This document shows positions 17,686-26,486 of a DNA stretch of 64,000 bases, in pieces (position 1 is the first letter of the stretch; each line of letters opens with the position of its first letter). The position numbers were made by a program, and so were the translations under genes. A model generated the notes under the pieces. The model was not told the DNA's origin. It searched no databases and saw only the letters and a program-made list of their open reading frames with translations. Source of the stretch: Candidatus Zhuqueibacterota bacterium (GTDB taxonomy: Bacteria > Zhuqueibacterota > Zhuqueibacteria > Oceanimicrobiales > Oceanimicrobiaceae); the NCBI GenBank assembly GCA_029261995.1, contig JAJDAF010000036.1, positions 186,001 through 250,000 on the forward strand, given 5' to 3'.

Positions 17686-19830
17686 TTACTTAATTATAAG
17701 AAACTTCCCGCGTTGAACACTGCTCGTGTTTAGATCTGCTACCGTAAAAAAATAAAGACCCGAGGCCAGTGCTTGATCGTCCTGGCTAACCAGATCCCAT
17801 GCATGTTCACCGCCAGCAAAAACCCGCTGTCCGGCAGCGAATTGGTCGAACCACTGAATCCCGTCGCCAGTATACGCCGCACTGTGATGTTCAAATTTAT
17901 CAACGAGGTCGCCAGCCAGCGTATAAATCCTGACTTCGCTGTCAGCTGGCAGATTGAAAAAATAGATCTTGCGTTCTCTTTCCTGGTTGCCGTCCCAGGC
18001 GCCTTGCGCTTTGTAGGGATTCGGATAGACGCCGACTTTGATCTCGGTCGGCTCCGGGGCTTGAGCACCTTGTTGCTCCATGGTAGGAGAGCCAGGAAAC
18101 ACTCGAGTGACATTTGCGAGCCTGCTGCTCTCCAGACTTCCCAGGTTGATCTCAGGATCTCCCTGATCAAAAGCAGTCACCGCGTAGGCATATTGCCAAC
18201 CGTTGAGCACCTCTTCGTTCTCAAACTTGTAGTAATAGAACAGGGGTTCTTCTTCACCGGTAAACGGGTTTGTGATAAATTCTCCAAAGGTGACGGGTTC
18301 ATCCAAGCGCACGAAATCGATTCCGGTGTCACGTCCGATTCCGTTTACGGAATCAAACTCCGCTATCAGAGTGAAGGAAGAGAAAAGATCCCGGCCAGGC
18401 AAGTCCTCGGCCAGCTTTGTCCGGTAGAGCTTATAGCCTTCAAAATCCATTCTCCCGCTGATAAAATCGATAGACTCTTCGGCGGAACGGTCCCAGTAAA
18501 CAGTGACCTTGCGATCAGATGGCACAACTCTTGTCCGGGGCGTGTTTGGCGGAGTGGGCAAAATGTAGCGGTCAATTTCACCATCTCTATCGAGATCTTC
18601 TCCAAGGTCCAACTGATTGTTGCCGTTGCGATCTTCGCCGTCGTAAGCGGTTTGGGCCCAAAAGGCGTTGGTGAACAAATCTTGTTTGCTGTTGAACGTA
18701 TCCAGGTTGTTGGCATCGTTGCCGGATTTGCTGGCGCAGATAACCGCAAACACAACATTGATTGATGAATCGGGCTCGATGCTGGCAAAGGGCCCGGTGG
18801 TGATGAGTGACATGAAATTGCCGCGTCGCCCTTTCACAACAGTATCAACCAGGAGCGGCGGCAGAGGCTCTTTCTGCTTTTGATAGCTATCGATATCCGT
18901 TTGCGGCGAGAAAAGTACCGGATCGCTTGTATCACGGAAAAGCCAGACATTGTAGCTGGCAGCAGTCTGATAAGTTGTATCATTCGCTTGCGGGGTAGCG
19001 CCAAGATGCTTCAACCCGATATAAAGGCCGCCTTCCGTAAAGCCAGGATCGCCATCAAAGTCATAGGAGTAGGCCATCCGCAATGAATCCACATAACCGT
19101 TGCCGACATTCTGAAAAAATGGCGCACCGACTCGCGGCGGTGTGATATTTGTGTTGCGAACAACCATGTCTGCCCATAACGAAATATAAACGTCGTTGAG
19201 CCTTTCTCGCCCGGTGTTCTTTATCGTATAGTTGAAGATCACGAACGCGTCCGCGAATGGGAAATTCCACGCATAGCTTTCCAGGTGTGCTGAAACATTT
19301 ATCGGAACATGCTGCGGAATTCGGATCGTTGTTCCGGGCACAACCGTGTTCGAGTCCGTGAAATCGGCGATGAAATCTTGATGACTGATCGCCTCAGGAC
19401 TAAAGAATGGATTGTCTATAATGCTCGAACGTTCGAAAACCACATCGAGGGGATCTTCAGAGTTGGTGAACTCGAAGCCTGCCGCGACATCGCGAAGCGA
19501 CGGAATGTCCCGCGCCCCTGTTGTGACGAAGATCGAGCCGTTATCTCGCTTGCCGCCTACCCACAGGCCGCCCACAAAAAGATGTTCAATTCCCGAACTC
19601 CTTGGATATTCGCATGAAGGTTGGTCGGTTGGCGACTGAATGGCAAAGCCATCCCCGAAAGTGCCGAAGTTGGAAACGGTTAGCCCAATACTCCCCGTTG
19701 TCGTAAACTTGGTGTCATCATCGACCAGCGCAGACAGACGGGGGTCCATTCGTTTTTCTTGACCAGCGACTGTCCACAAAGGCGCCAGGCAAAACAGAAC
19801 AAAAATGATAAATCGGTCTTTTACTTTCAT
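17686..19830 (-). CDS. Large secreted protein with T9SS type A sorting domain, first gene of the aptamer-2 operon
   Basis: A 714-residue protein; ATG 19828-19830 is preferred over the adjacent TTG. Signal peptide (FIIFVLFCLAPLWTVAGQ). The body is beta-rich with EF-hand-like Asp-rich loops (DGEDRNGNNQLDLGEDLDRDG) and a fibronectin-like part (VTVYWDRSAEESIDFISGRMDFEGYKLYRT split over strands). The C-terminus (VGVYPNPYKAQ to GKFLIIK) is a sorting domain with FlgD-like topology. The family is widespread as uncharacterised proteins in Calditrichota/KSB1-type genomes. It opens the operon behind the riboswitch-family leader (about 350 bases), so it is the first target of any switch control. Function unknown. 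Confidence 0.82.
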   Translation of the reverse strand: MKVKDRFIIFVLFCLAPLWTVAGQEKRMDPRLSALVDDDTKFTTTGSIGLTVSNFGTFGDGFAIQSPTDQPSCEYPRSSGIEHLFVGGLWVGGKRDNGSIFVTTGARDIPSLRDVAAGFEFTNSEDPLDVVFERSSIIDNPFFSPEAISHQDFIADFTDSNTVVPGTTIRIPQHVPINVSAHLESYAWNFPFADAFVIFNYTIKNTGRERLNDVYISLWADMVVRNTNITPPRVGAPFFQNVGNGYVDSLRMAYSYDFDGDPGFTEGGLYIGLKHLGATPQANDTTYQTAASYNVWLFRDTSDPVLFSPQTDIDSYQKQKEPLPPLLVDTVVKGRRGNFMSLITTGPFASIEPDSSINVVFAVICASKSGNDANNLDTFNSKQDLFTNAFWAQTAYDGEDRNGNNQLDLGEDLDRDGEIDRYILPTPPNTPRTRVVPSDRKVTVYWDRSAEESIDFISGRMDFEGYKLYRTKLAEDLPGRDLFSSFTLIAEFDSVNGIGRDTGIDFVRLDEPVTFGEFITNPFTGEEEPLFYYYKFENEEVLNGWQYAYAVTAFDQGDPEINLGSLESSRLANVTRVFPGSPTMEQQGAQAPEPTEIKVGVYPNPYKAQGAWDGNQERERKIYFFNLPADSEVRIYTLAGDLVDKFEHHSAAYTGDGIQWFDQFAAGQRVFAGGEHAWDLVSQDDQALASGLYFFTVADLNTSSVQRGKFLIIK

Positions 19831-19910
19831 CAAATTCTGCTAGTTCAGGAAGGGTTGTGACTGGAGGAATACACCATTCCCCATCTTACATCAATAACTA
19901 CTGGTATGGC

Positions 19911-19935
19911 AAAAAACCAGACGCTGAGCAGCGCC
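19911..19935 (-). terminator. Intrinsic terminator in the leader downstream of aptamer 2
   Basis: Read on the minus strand, GGCGC, a 6-base loop (TGCTCA), GCGTC and TGG are followed by TTTTTT. An outer CCAG/CTGG pairing can lengthen it. Its place between aptamer and first gene fits transcription attenuation, although it is about 240 bases from the aptamer. Confidence 0.6.
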
Positions 19936-20177
19936 TCGAAACTGGAAATAACGTAAATGATAGAATCTTATGAATGGAACCAAGATCAAGTCATTGAGTA
20001 TTCCACGCCTCAATCTTGTTCATATTCAGCTTGTGCAAAACAGTGAATATCTTTGAACCGAATACAGCACTACGAGTCTGAGTGAAGAGATGCGCAAAGA
20101 CCACGAGATGGGATGGGATGTCGGATATTGCATATTGGTCAAAAGTCTCCACGCACTTGTGTATTCGCACTTAGCTT

Positions 20178-20246
20178 CCGTGGTGACAACAAATTCTCGG
20201 TTTGCTGGTGGAGACTTCCTCGACCTTATTACGAGGAATTACACGG
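20178..20246 (-). promoter_or_regulatory. Purine-riboswitch-family aptamer 2 (variant with C in place of the core U)
   Basis: Same fold and length as the element at 6228-6296. P1 is CCGUG/CACGG; J1/2 is UAAU; P2 is UCCUCG/CGAGGA with loop AAUAAGG; J2/3 is AGUCUCCACC; P3 is CAGCAAA/UUUGUUG with loop CCGAGAA; J3/1 is UCAC. Differences from aptamer 1 in helices are compensated or conservative, which argues for selection on structure. The J2/3 base equivalent to U51 of the guanine riboswitch is C here; that change is known from riboswitch variants that bind 2'-deoxyguanosine. Downstream CGUGG (20143-20149 region) can pair with the 3' side of P1. Confidence 0.82.
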
Positions 20247-20260
20247 GCACCAATGTCGTG

Positions 20261-20289
20261 AACTTATGACAAAGAATTCAAAAAGTCAA
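20261..20289 (-). promoter_or_regulatory. Promoter driving aptamer 2 and the six-gene operon
   Basis: TTGACT (20289-20284), 17-base spacer, TAAGTT (20266-20261) on the minus strand; predicted start near 20254, a few bases before P1. It matches the promoter of aptamer 1 in both boxes and spacing. Confidence 0.75.
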
Positions 20290-20363
20290 CAATAAACTCT
20301 CTATCGCTATCAAACCAGTGTTGGCGATGGTTGGAAAACAAGGACTTCTGTCCGTTTCCGCGT

Positions 20364-20708
20364 TTAGACAAGATAGCGCACAAACCGGTTATTCTGGTCC
20401 ACGAGGATTACCTTCTCTTCAACAGGCTTGTCAGTGAGTTCAAAACCGACAATGATGATTTCCTCACCTGCTTTAATCAAATGGGCCGCCGCGCCGTTAA
20501 TGCAGATATCGCCGGAGCCTCGTTCTCCCTCAATGACGTAGGTTTCAAGGCGGGCGCCTGAGGTGTTGCTGACCACAAGCACCTTCTCGCCGGGCCAAAG
20601 GCCGACCTTCTGCAGCAAGTCAGCATCAATGGTGATGCTTCCGACATACTCGAGGTCCGCCTGGGTGACTGTTGCTTTGTGAATCTTTGAACGCAATATC
20701 CATCTCAT
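20364..20708 (-). CDS. panD: Aspartate 1-decarboxylase proenzyme
   Basis: A 114-residue protein. It decarboxylates L-aspartate to beta-alanine for pantothenate synthesis in the cytoplasm. The self-cleavage site Gly23-Ser24 (EYVGSITID), which yields the pyruvoyl cofactor, is present, as are [19 protein letters not shown] at the start and the [12 protein letters not shown] motif of the pyruvoyl active site. Last gene of the panBECD operon, 24 bases after panC. Confidence 0.96.
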   Translation of the reverse strand: MRWILRSKIHKATVTQADLEYVGSITIDADLLQKVGLWPGEKVLVVSNTSGARLETYVIEGERGSGDICINGAAAHLIKAGEEIIIVGFELTDKPVEEKVILVDQNNRFVRYLV

Positions 20709-20732
20709 TTTGATGCCATCGTCTTTCTGAAT

Positions 20733-21578
20733 TCAGGCTAGGGGGTTCACGAGAATGTTGTCTATCAGCCGGATGCCGTCGATTTCGACAGCCACAAAAA
20801 CCAACGCCGGGCCTTCGACAGTTGTCAACTCATGCAATGTCTCAACCGCGGCGACTGTGACATAATCTATGTGCGCGCCCGCATGTTTGTGTATGACTGA
20901 AATCATCTCTTCTCTAATCGTGTCAACTTCTGCGACGCCCGAGGCCACGGCGGTCTTCGCCGACGAAAGCGCTTCATACAAACAGACAGCCTGCTTGCGG
21001 CCGCGGGCAGTCAGACGTGCATTTCTCGAACTCATTGCCAGCCCGTCCGGCTCCCTCAGGATGGCACAGGGCACGACTTCGATGTCATAGTTCAGGTCGC
21101 GAACCATTTGTTGAATGGCGAAAAGCTGCTGCCGATCTTTCTCGCCAAAATAAGCGCGGTCAGGTTGAAACACGTTGAACAACTTAGCGACAACAGTAGT
21201 GACGCCTCTGAAATGGTCGGGCCGCGAAGCCCCCTCCATTGGACGTGTGATCCTTTCAACATTAACAGAGGTCTGAAAGTCGTCTGGATAAACTTGCCCG
21301 GGTTGCGGCGTCCAGATCAGGTCTACCTCCTGTTCGCGCAATAGTTCCAGGTCGCGATCAAGGTTTCGGGGATAGCTTTTGAGGTCCTCGGCGCTGGTGA
21401 ACTGAATCGGGTTCACGAAAATACTGACACCAACCCGGTCGCACTCGGAACGCGCGCGCCGCACCAGGCTCAGATGGCCGTCATGCAGATAGCCCATTGT
21501 CGGCACCAGCCCCCAGGTGCACACGTTTGATTCCTGGCACACCCGCCGAATCACGTTGAGATCAGAACTGACTTTCAT
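20733..21578 (-). CDS. panC: Pantothenate synthetase
   Basis: A 281-residue protein of the usual size. It joins pantoate and beta-alanine using ATP, through a pantoyl-adenylate. The nucleotide-binding HIGH-like motif appears as PTMGYLHDGH near residue 26, followed by SIFVNPIQF, the RPxHFRGVTTVV-type segment (RPDHFRGVTTVVAKLFN), FGEKDRQQL (KMSKS-like region) and SSRNARL. Its ATG overlaps the panE stop by 4 bases, so translation is coupled. Confidence 0.96.
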   Translation of the reverse strand: MKVSSDLNVIRRVCQESNVCTWGLVPTMGYLHDGHLSLVRRARSECDRVGVSIFVNPIQFTSAEDLKSYPRNLDRDLELLREQEVDLIWTPQPGQVYPDDFQTSVNVERITRPMEGASRPDHFRGVTTVVAKLFNVFQPDRAYFGEKDRQQLFAIQQMVRDLNYDIEVVPCAILREPDGLAMSSRNARLTARGRKQAVCLYEALSSAKTAVASGVAEVDTIREEMISVIHKHAGAHIDYVTVAAVETLHELTTVEGPALVFVAVEIDGIRLIDNILVNPLA

Positions 21579-22582
21579 GAAATATCAAGTTCTCCAAAAG
21601 CCGCAGGGTCGAACTTGACGCCGCTCATTTTGAGAGTCACATGGCGCAGCAAAAAATCGTTAACGGGGGTCTCGATGCCAAGGCGAATTCCGTGCGCGAC
21701 CACCGCCCCTGAAATGGCCTCGACTTCTCCAGGCCTCCTGGCAAGAACATCCTGCAGCATGGACGACCGGTTGTCCGCCGTGGCGCGACAGACAGATTCG
21801 ACGTGGCCGACCGGGTCACCATAGGGCAATTCTATTTTCAGGGCAGCGGCGACGCTCGCAACTTCCTCAACTGCAAGCGCCATCAACCGGCAGGTCATTG
21901 GCTCTTGCAAAAGCTCGCCATTCTTGACTTCCAGTAGAGCGGTGAGCGGGTTTACCGCCGCGTTGATCGCGCATTTGCCCCACACCAGAGACTCAGCGTT
22001 TGCCGTAACCTGAGTGGCGAAGCCGGTCCAGTCGAGGGCCCGTGCGACCAGATGAATATCATCTTCTCTGCCGGGCACAAGGCCGATTTGGGTCTCGCCT
22101 TCGCCAGCATGAACCAGGTGCCCCGGGCGACGCAGGTAAGCGCCGTGCGAGCTTACGCCCTGAGCAGCACGCTCTTGCCCGAGCGATTCTTGCAGTAACT
22201 CGAGATTGCCCAGGCCATTTTGCAGGGTAACAGCCAGCCCGTTGGGCCTCAGGATTTCCGCAACCTGACTGGCCATTCGTTCTGTTTGATAGCTTTTGCC
22301 AAGCACAAATACCCAGTCCGCTGCCGGCAATTCCGACAGTTCGCAGGTCACATCCGGCTGTAGCTTCACGACTGAACCATCGCGGCAAGACATACTCAAG
22401 CCATTTGTCTGCAGCACGCTGAGTTGTTCTTGCCAACTGCCGAACATAACCAGATTCGAGATACGGACGGGGGCATCTTCCTGCTTTGGCGTTCTGAGAC
22501 GGAGCAGGAAGCTCGCCAGCAACGAAGCCATGGCGCCGATGCCGAAAATAACCACATTCACCGTTTTGGTTTGGCTCTTCAT
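21575..22582 (-). CDS. panE: 2-dehydropantoate 2-reductase (ketopantoate reductase)
   Basis: A 335-residue protein. It reduces ketopantoate to pantoate with NADPH. The N-terminal Rossmann motif IFGIGAMASLLAS, the AVTLQNGLGN segment, and the catalytic-lysine region WGKCAINAAVNPLTALL are present, with the conserved C-terminal SSMLQDVLARRPGEVEAISG signature. Slightly longer than many PanE proteins. Overlaps panB and panC by 4 bases each. Confidence 0.93.
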   Translation of the reverse strand: MKSQTKTVNVVIFGIGAMASLLASFLLRLRTPKQEDAPVRISNLVMFGSWQEQLSVLQTNGLSMSCRDGSVVKLQPDVTCELSELPAADWVFVLGKSYQTERMASQVAEILRPNGLAVTLQNGLGNLELLQESLGQERAAQGVSSHGAYLRRPGHLVHAGEGETQIGLVPGREDDIHLVARALDWTGFATQVTANAESLVWGKCAINAAVNPLTALLEVKNGELLQEPMTCRLMALAVEEVASVAAALKIELPYGDPVGHVESVCRATADNRSSMLQDVLARRPGEVEAISGAVVAHGIRLGIETPVNDFLLRHVTLKMSGVKFDPAAFGELDIS

Positions 22583-23430
22583 TTAAACTCGCTGAGAAAT
22601 GCTTGCAGCGACGGTTCGTTGCCGTCGAAACAATGCTCGGGAGCAGGGAATCTTCGGGCATCAACGTCGCCGCAGTACTGCTCCAGCGCCGCGAGAATCT
22701 TGGGGCGAAGATTTGCGTACTGCTTCAGGAATTTCGGCGCGAAACCATCGAACAGCCCCAGGATGTCGTGCAAAACCAGAACCTGGCCGTCGCAGTCCGG
22801 GCCGGCGCCGATGCCAATCGTGGGAATGGTGAGTTTCCGACTCACAAGCGCGGCCAGTTCAGTTGGAACCGCTTCAAGCACGATGGCAAAACAGCCCTGA
22901 TCCTGCAGGCTCAGGGCATCCTGCAGCAGCTTGGCCGCGCTTTCGGCGGTCTTGCCCTGAACACGATATCCGCCCAGTTGTGTGGCCGACTGCGGCGTTA
23001 ATCCGAGATGACCCATAACAGAAATACCGGCATTGACGATTGCCTTCACCGTCGTTGCAATCTCGTCGCCTCCCTCCATCTTGACCGCATCCATGCGGGC
23101 TTCTTTCATGAAACGACCGGCGTTTCGCACCGCTTCACTCTTATCAGCCTGGTAGGACATGAACGGCATGTCGCCCACCAGAAAGGCACGCTTCGCGCCG
23201 CGTGCAACCGCTTTGCAGTGGTGCAGCATCTCATCCATGGTCACCGAAACCGTGTCCGGGTGACCCAGGACAGTCATCGCCAAAGAATCACCAACGAGGA
23301 TGATATCGACTTCAGACTCGTCCACCAGAATCGCGCCCGGGTAGTCGTAAGCGGTCATCATTTTCAGGGGCTCGCCCTTGCTTTTTTTCTTCTTCAGGTC
23401 AAGAATCGAGACCTTTTGTCTGTCAGTCAT
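22579..23430 (-). CDS. panB: 3-methyl-2-oxobutanoate hydroxymethyltransferase
   Basis: A 283-residue protein from ATG 23428-23430 (MTDRQKVSI); the longer frame adds 13 unlikely residues. It transfers a hydroxymethyl group from methylene-tetrahydrofolate to alpha-ketoisovalerate, the first pantothenate step. Seen are MMTAYDYPGA, the metal-binding VGDSLAMTVLG, FLVGDMPFMSY, DAVKMEGG, GHLGLTPQS and IGIGAGPDCDGQVLVLHD. A GAGG ribosome site lies about ten bases upstream. First gene of panB-panE-panC-panD. Confidence 0.96.
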   Translation of the reverse strand: MTDRQKVSILDLKKKKSKGEPLKMMTAYDYPGAILVDESEVDIILVGDSLAMTVLGHPDTVSVTMDEMLHHCKAVARGAKRAFLVGDMPFMSYQADKSEAVRNAGRFMKEARMDAVKMEGGDEIATTVKAIVNAGISVMGHLGLTPQSATQLGGYRVQGKTAESAAKLLQDALSLQDQGCFAIVLEAVPTELAALVSRKLTIPTIGIGAGPDCDGQVLVLHDILGLFDGFAPKFLKQYANLRPKILAALEQYCGDVDARRFPAPEHCFDGNEPSLQAFLSEFK

Positions 23431-23673
23431 GGTGTGAGAACCTCGCATTAGAATCCGGCGGAATGCCAAACGTGGTCAGTCGGGTGGGGCGTTCTTTGAA
23501 TGAGACGATAATCAGCGCAGCTAAATCAATCCATCAGTTAGGTAGGTTTACGTCCCTCGAATGTATCGTCTGTGGTCGTATGACAATCAACAATAATTCT
23601 AAAAATTAATTCCGAAATGACAAGCAAAATTTACAGCCGTCAGCTTGCGACCGATAGCAAAGTCGGACGCGCG

Positions 23674-24189
23674 TCAACCCTCACGGCCAAACCGGTGTTC
23701 ATCATCCCGCACATGACCGCCACGCAAGACCTTGACAGCGTGCGGTATGACCTGCGAAATCACGCTCAGATTCTCCCGAACTCCCTTTGGGCTACCAGGC
23801 AAATTGATGATAAGCGTCTTTTCCAACGTACCTGCAACCGCCCGCGACAACAGCGCATGGGGCGTATGCTTGAACCCCGTCATCCGCATAGCTTCCTCGA
23901 AGCCCGGCACGCGGCGTTCGATAACCGCCAGGGTCGCCTCGGGCGTCACATCCGTGGGTGACAGACCGGTGCCGCCGGTGGTGAGTACCAGATCGACCTT
24001 CACTGCTTCCGCCAGGCGTTTCAACTCCCAACTGATTTGCTTGCAGTCATCGCGAATCATTTTGTAGAAGACAACTTCTCCACCAAAATCAGCAACCATC
24101 TGCTTGATGGTGTCGCCGCTGACATCTTCCGGTCGCTTGCCCTGGCTGCCGCTCGTAGAAATTGTCAAAACCGCGGTTTTAATAGTCAT
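23674..24189 (-). CDS. mog: MogA/MoaB-family molybdopterin adenylyltransferase-like protein
   Basis: A 171-residue product from ATG 24187-24189 (MTIKTAVLTIS); upstream codons of the longer frame are not conserved-looking. The MPT-binding signatures are LTTGGTGLSPTDVTPEA and INLPGSPKGVREN. The family adenylylates molybdopterin before molybdenum insertion; MoaB-type relatives may lack this activity, so the exact role is inferred. Diverges from the M1 peptidase pair; 243 bases separate it from panB. Confidence 0.86.
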   Translation of the reverse strand: MTIKTAVLTISTSGSQGKRPEDVSGDTIKQMVADFGGEVVFYKMIRDDCKQISWELKRLAEAVKVDLVLTTGGTGLSPTDVTPEATLAVIERRVPGFEEAMRMTGFKHTPHALLSRAVAGTLEKTLIINLPGSPKGVRENLSVISQVIPHAVKVLRGGHVRDDEHRFGREG

Positions 24190-24328
24190 GCCAACAATAT
24201 AGTGAAAGAAAAGTTTATTGCAAATGTGACAGTGACTTTTTATCTTAGCCCTTCGTTCCACCTGCAACTTTCAACTCAACAATTTGTCGTATCCATAAAA
24301 ACCCCAACGAACTTACGCAGGGAGTAAT

Positions 24329-26467
24329 ATGGAAAGCAAGACTTGTACGCCACGCCTGCTGTTGACTCTGGTATTTCTGCTGCTGCCGATATCTGGACGG
24401 TCTCAGGAAGCGCCGGTGCTGTTCCAACCCGCGTTGAGTCCACGCATCGCCAGCTATAATATTGAAGTAACTCTGGAGTCGGCGCAGAAAAAACTGCACG
24501 GCCGTGAACTCCTGTTTTGGCACAATCAGACTTCAGCGACCATTTCGGAGCTGCAGTTTCATTTGTATCTGAACGGATTTCGCAACACCCGCTCGACCTA
24601 CATGCTGGGGACAAGCAACCCGGTGCGGAGCAGAAGAATCAAGGAGGACGGCTGGGGCTACATCGAGGTTGACGCAATCTCGGTTTCCTATGACACCGAG
24701 ATGATTCCCAGCCTCGCCTTATCGCGACCCAGCGAAGCCGCAACCATGATCGCTGACCTCACAGACATCACGCCTGAAATCGAGTTCATCCAACCAGATA
24801 TCGAGAGCCCTGACGACAAATCAGTTTTCAGCGTGCCGCTGCCAAGGCCGCTGCCGCCAGGCGGCAAAGTCATCGTGGCTGTTGATTTTACAGCCAAGCT
24901 TCCAGAGCCGCCATACGCCCGAACCGGCGCCAAAGCGGAGTATGTTTTCGCCGGCCAGTGGTTTCCAAAAATCGGCGTGCATACCGACGGCCAGTGGAAC
25001 TGCCACCAATTCCATTCCCGCACAAATTTCTTCGCCGATTTCGGCGTTTACAACGTCTGGATCACCGTTCCTGAGGACAATGTTGTCGGCGCCACAGGCC
25101 TGGAAGTGGCGGTCACGACAAACGATGATGGCACGGCGACACACTACTACCACGCCGAAGATGTGCACGATTTCGCCTGGACCGCCAGCCCGGAGTTTGT
25201 TGAGGTGACTGGAAAATCGCAGGATGTCGATATACGCGTGCTCATGCAACCCGACCACGCCGACCAGAGTCAGCGCCAGCTCGAAGCTGCAAAACTGGCG
25301 GTGCGATATTTCCAGGACTGGTACGGCGACTACCCCTTCCCAAATCTGACGGTCGTTGACCCCCGGCGTGGTGCAGCGGCATCAGGCGGCATGGAATACC
25401 CGACCCTGATCACGGTGGGCACTGGTTACGGTATTCCGGCGGGTATGAAACTGCCGGAAATGGTGACTATCCATGAATTCGGTCACAACTACTGGTACCA
25501 CCTGCTCGCCTCCAATGAATTCGAAGAGAGCTGGCTGGACGAAGGCATCAATACCTACACAGATATCCAGATTATGCCGGATGCTTACCCCGGCCGCGGT
25601 AACTTCCTCAACGCGATGGGGCTGGTGCTGGACATCGGAACCTACCACCGGGCTCAGTACATGGGCTTGCCGGACGCAGACCCAGTGAACCGGACATCCT
25701 GGGGCTTTTATTCCGGGCAAAGCTACACCGTCAATTCCTATCCGAAACCCGGCCTGATTCTGACAACCCTGCAGAACTATCTCGGTTGGGATAAAATGCT
25801 CGAGGCCATGCGAACCTACGTTGAAAGGTGGCGCTTTAGACATCCGAAAGCCCGCGACTTTTTCGACGTCCTGAATGAAGTTTCCGGAGAAAACCTGGAC
25901 TGGTTTTTCCAGCAGGCTTTTGAAACCAACAGCATTCTCGACTACAGCGTGACGCGCGTCTTCAGCAGGGAAGTTAAGCCCCCGAAAGGCTTCGACCACA
26001 CGCTATCGACTGTCGATTCTGACACGGCTTTGACCAGGACGGATAAAGAAAATGACTCGTCGCTAGCTGCGGCAACCGATGAAACCGATACTACGGCCCG
26101 CCCGGATTCGAGTTCACCGGGGCAACTGTATGAAAGCGGAGTCAACATCCGCAGGCTGGGCGATTTCAAATTTCCGGTTGAGATCGAAGTTATATTTGAG
26201 AACGGCGAGACAGTCCGCGAAAGCTGGGATGGTCAGGAGTTGTGGAAAAAACTGCGCTATACAAAACCGACCAGGCTGGTTTCCGCGACCGTCGATCCTG
26301 ATGGCAAGATTCCGCTTGATGTCAATCTCACAAACAACAGCAAGACGCTTGAAAAACAGACGCTCGGTGTCAACAAAATCTCATCCCGGACTTTGTTCTG
26401 GTTGCAATTCCTGCTCGAGGCGCCAGAAACAATGCATTCGTTTATGTTGCTCAATGATATCTTTTAA
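24329..26467 (+). CDS. M1-family zinc metallopeptidase, secreted (first of a tandem pair)
   Basis: A 712-residue protein with signal peptide (LLTLVFLLLPISGRSQ). The gluzincin zinc site is HEFGH at residues 382-386, with the third ligand Glu 18 residues later in SWLDEGINTY; the exopeptidase-like loop is GGMEYPTL, a variant of GAMEN. An N-terminal beta-domain (NIEVTLESAQKKLHGRELLFWHNQT) matches M1 proteins; the C-terminal ~130 residues form a separate domain (FPVEIEVIFENGETVRESWDG). It probably trims peptides in the periplasm. Followed after 19 bases by a close paralogue. Confidence 0.92.
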   Translation: MESKTCTPRLLLTLVFLLLPISGRSQEAPVLFQPALSPRIASYNIEVTLESAQKKLHGRELLFWHNQTSATISELQFHLYLNGFRNTRSTYMLGTSNPVRSRRIKEDGWGYIEVDAISVSYDTEMIPSLALSRPSEAATMIADLTDITPEIEFIQPDIESPDDKSVFSVPLPRPLPPGGKVIVAVDFTAKLPEPPYARTGAKAEYVFAGQWFPKIGVHTDGQWNCHQFHSRTNFFADFGVYNVWITVPEDNVVGATGLEVAVTTNDDGTATHYYHAEDVHDFAWTASPEFVEVTGKSQDVDIRVLMQPDHADQSQRQLEAAKLAVRYFQDWYGDYPFPNLTVVDPRRGAAASGGMEYPTLITVGTGYGIPAGMKLPEMVTIHEFGHNYWYHLLASNEFEESWLDEGINTYTDIQIMPDAYPGRGNFLNAMGLVLDIGTYHRAQYMGLPDADPVNRTSWGFYSGQSYTVNSYPKPGLILTTLQNYLGWDKMLEAMRTYVERWRFRHPKARDFFDVLNEVSGENLDWFFQQAFETNSILDYSVTRVFSREVKPPKGFDHTLSTVDSDTALTRTDKENDSSLAAATDETDTTARPDSSSPGQLYESGVNIRRLGDFKFPVEIEVIFENGETVRESWDGQELWKKLRYTKPTRLVSATVDPDGKIPLDVNLTNNSKTLEKQTLGVNKISSRTLFWLQFLLEAPETMHSFMLLNDIF

Positions 26468-26486
26468 CCCAAAGAGGCCCCAGGAG

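Larger units (their letters stand above)
19831..20363. other. Leader and promoter region of the aptamer-2 operon
   Basis: About 530 bases between the operon's first gene and panD. On the minus strand it contains promoter 20261-20289, aptamer 20178-20246, and an intrinsic-terminator-like hairpin at 19911-19935, then about 80 bases to the start codon. No protein gene is supported here. Confidence 0.8.
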
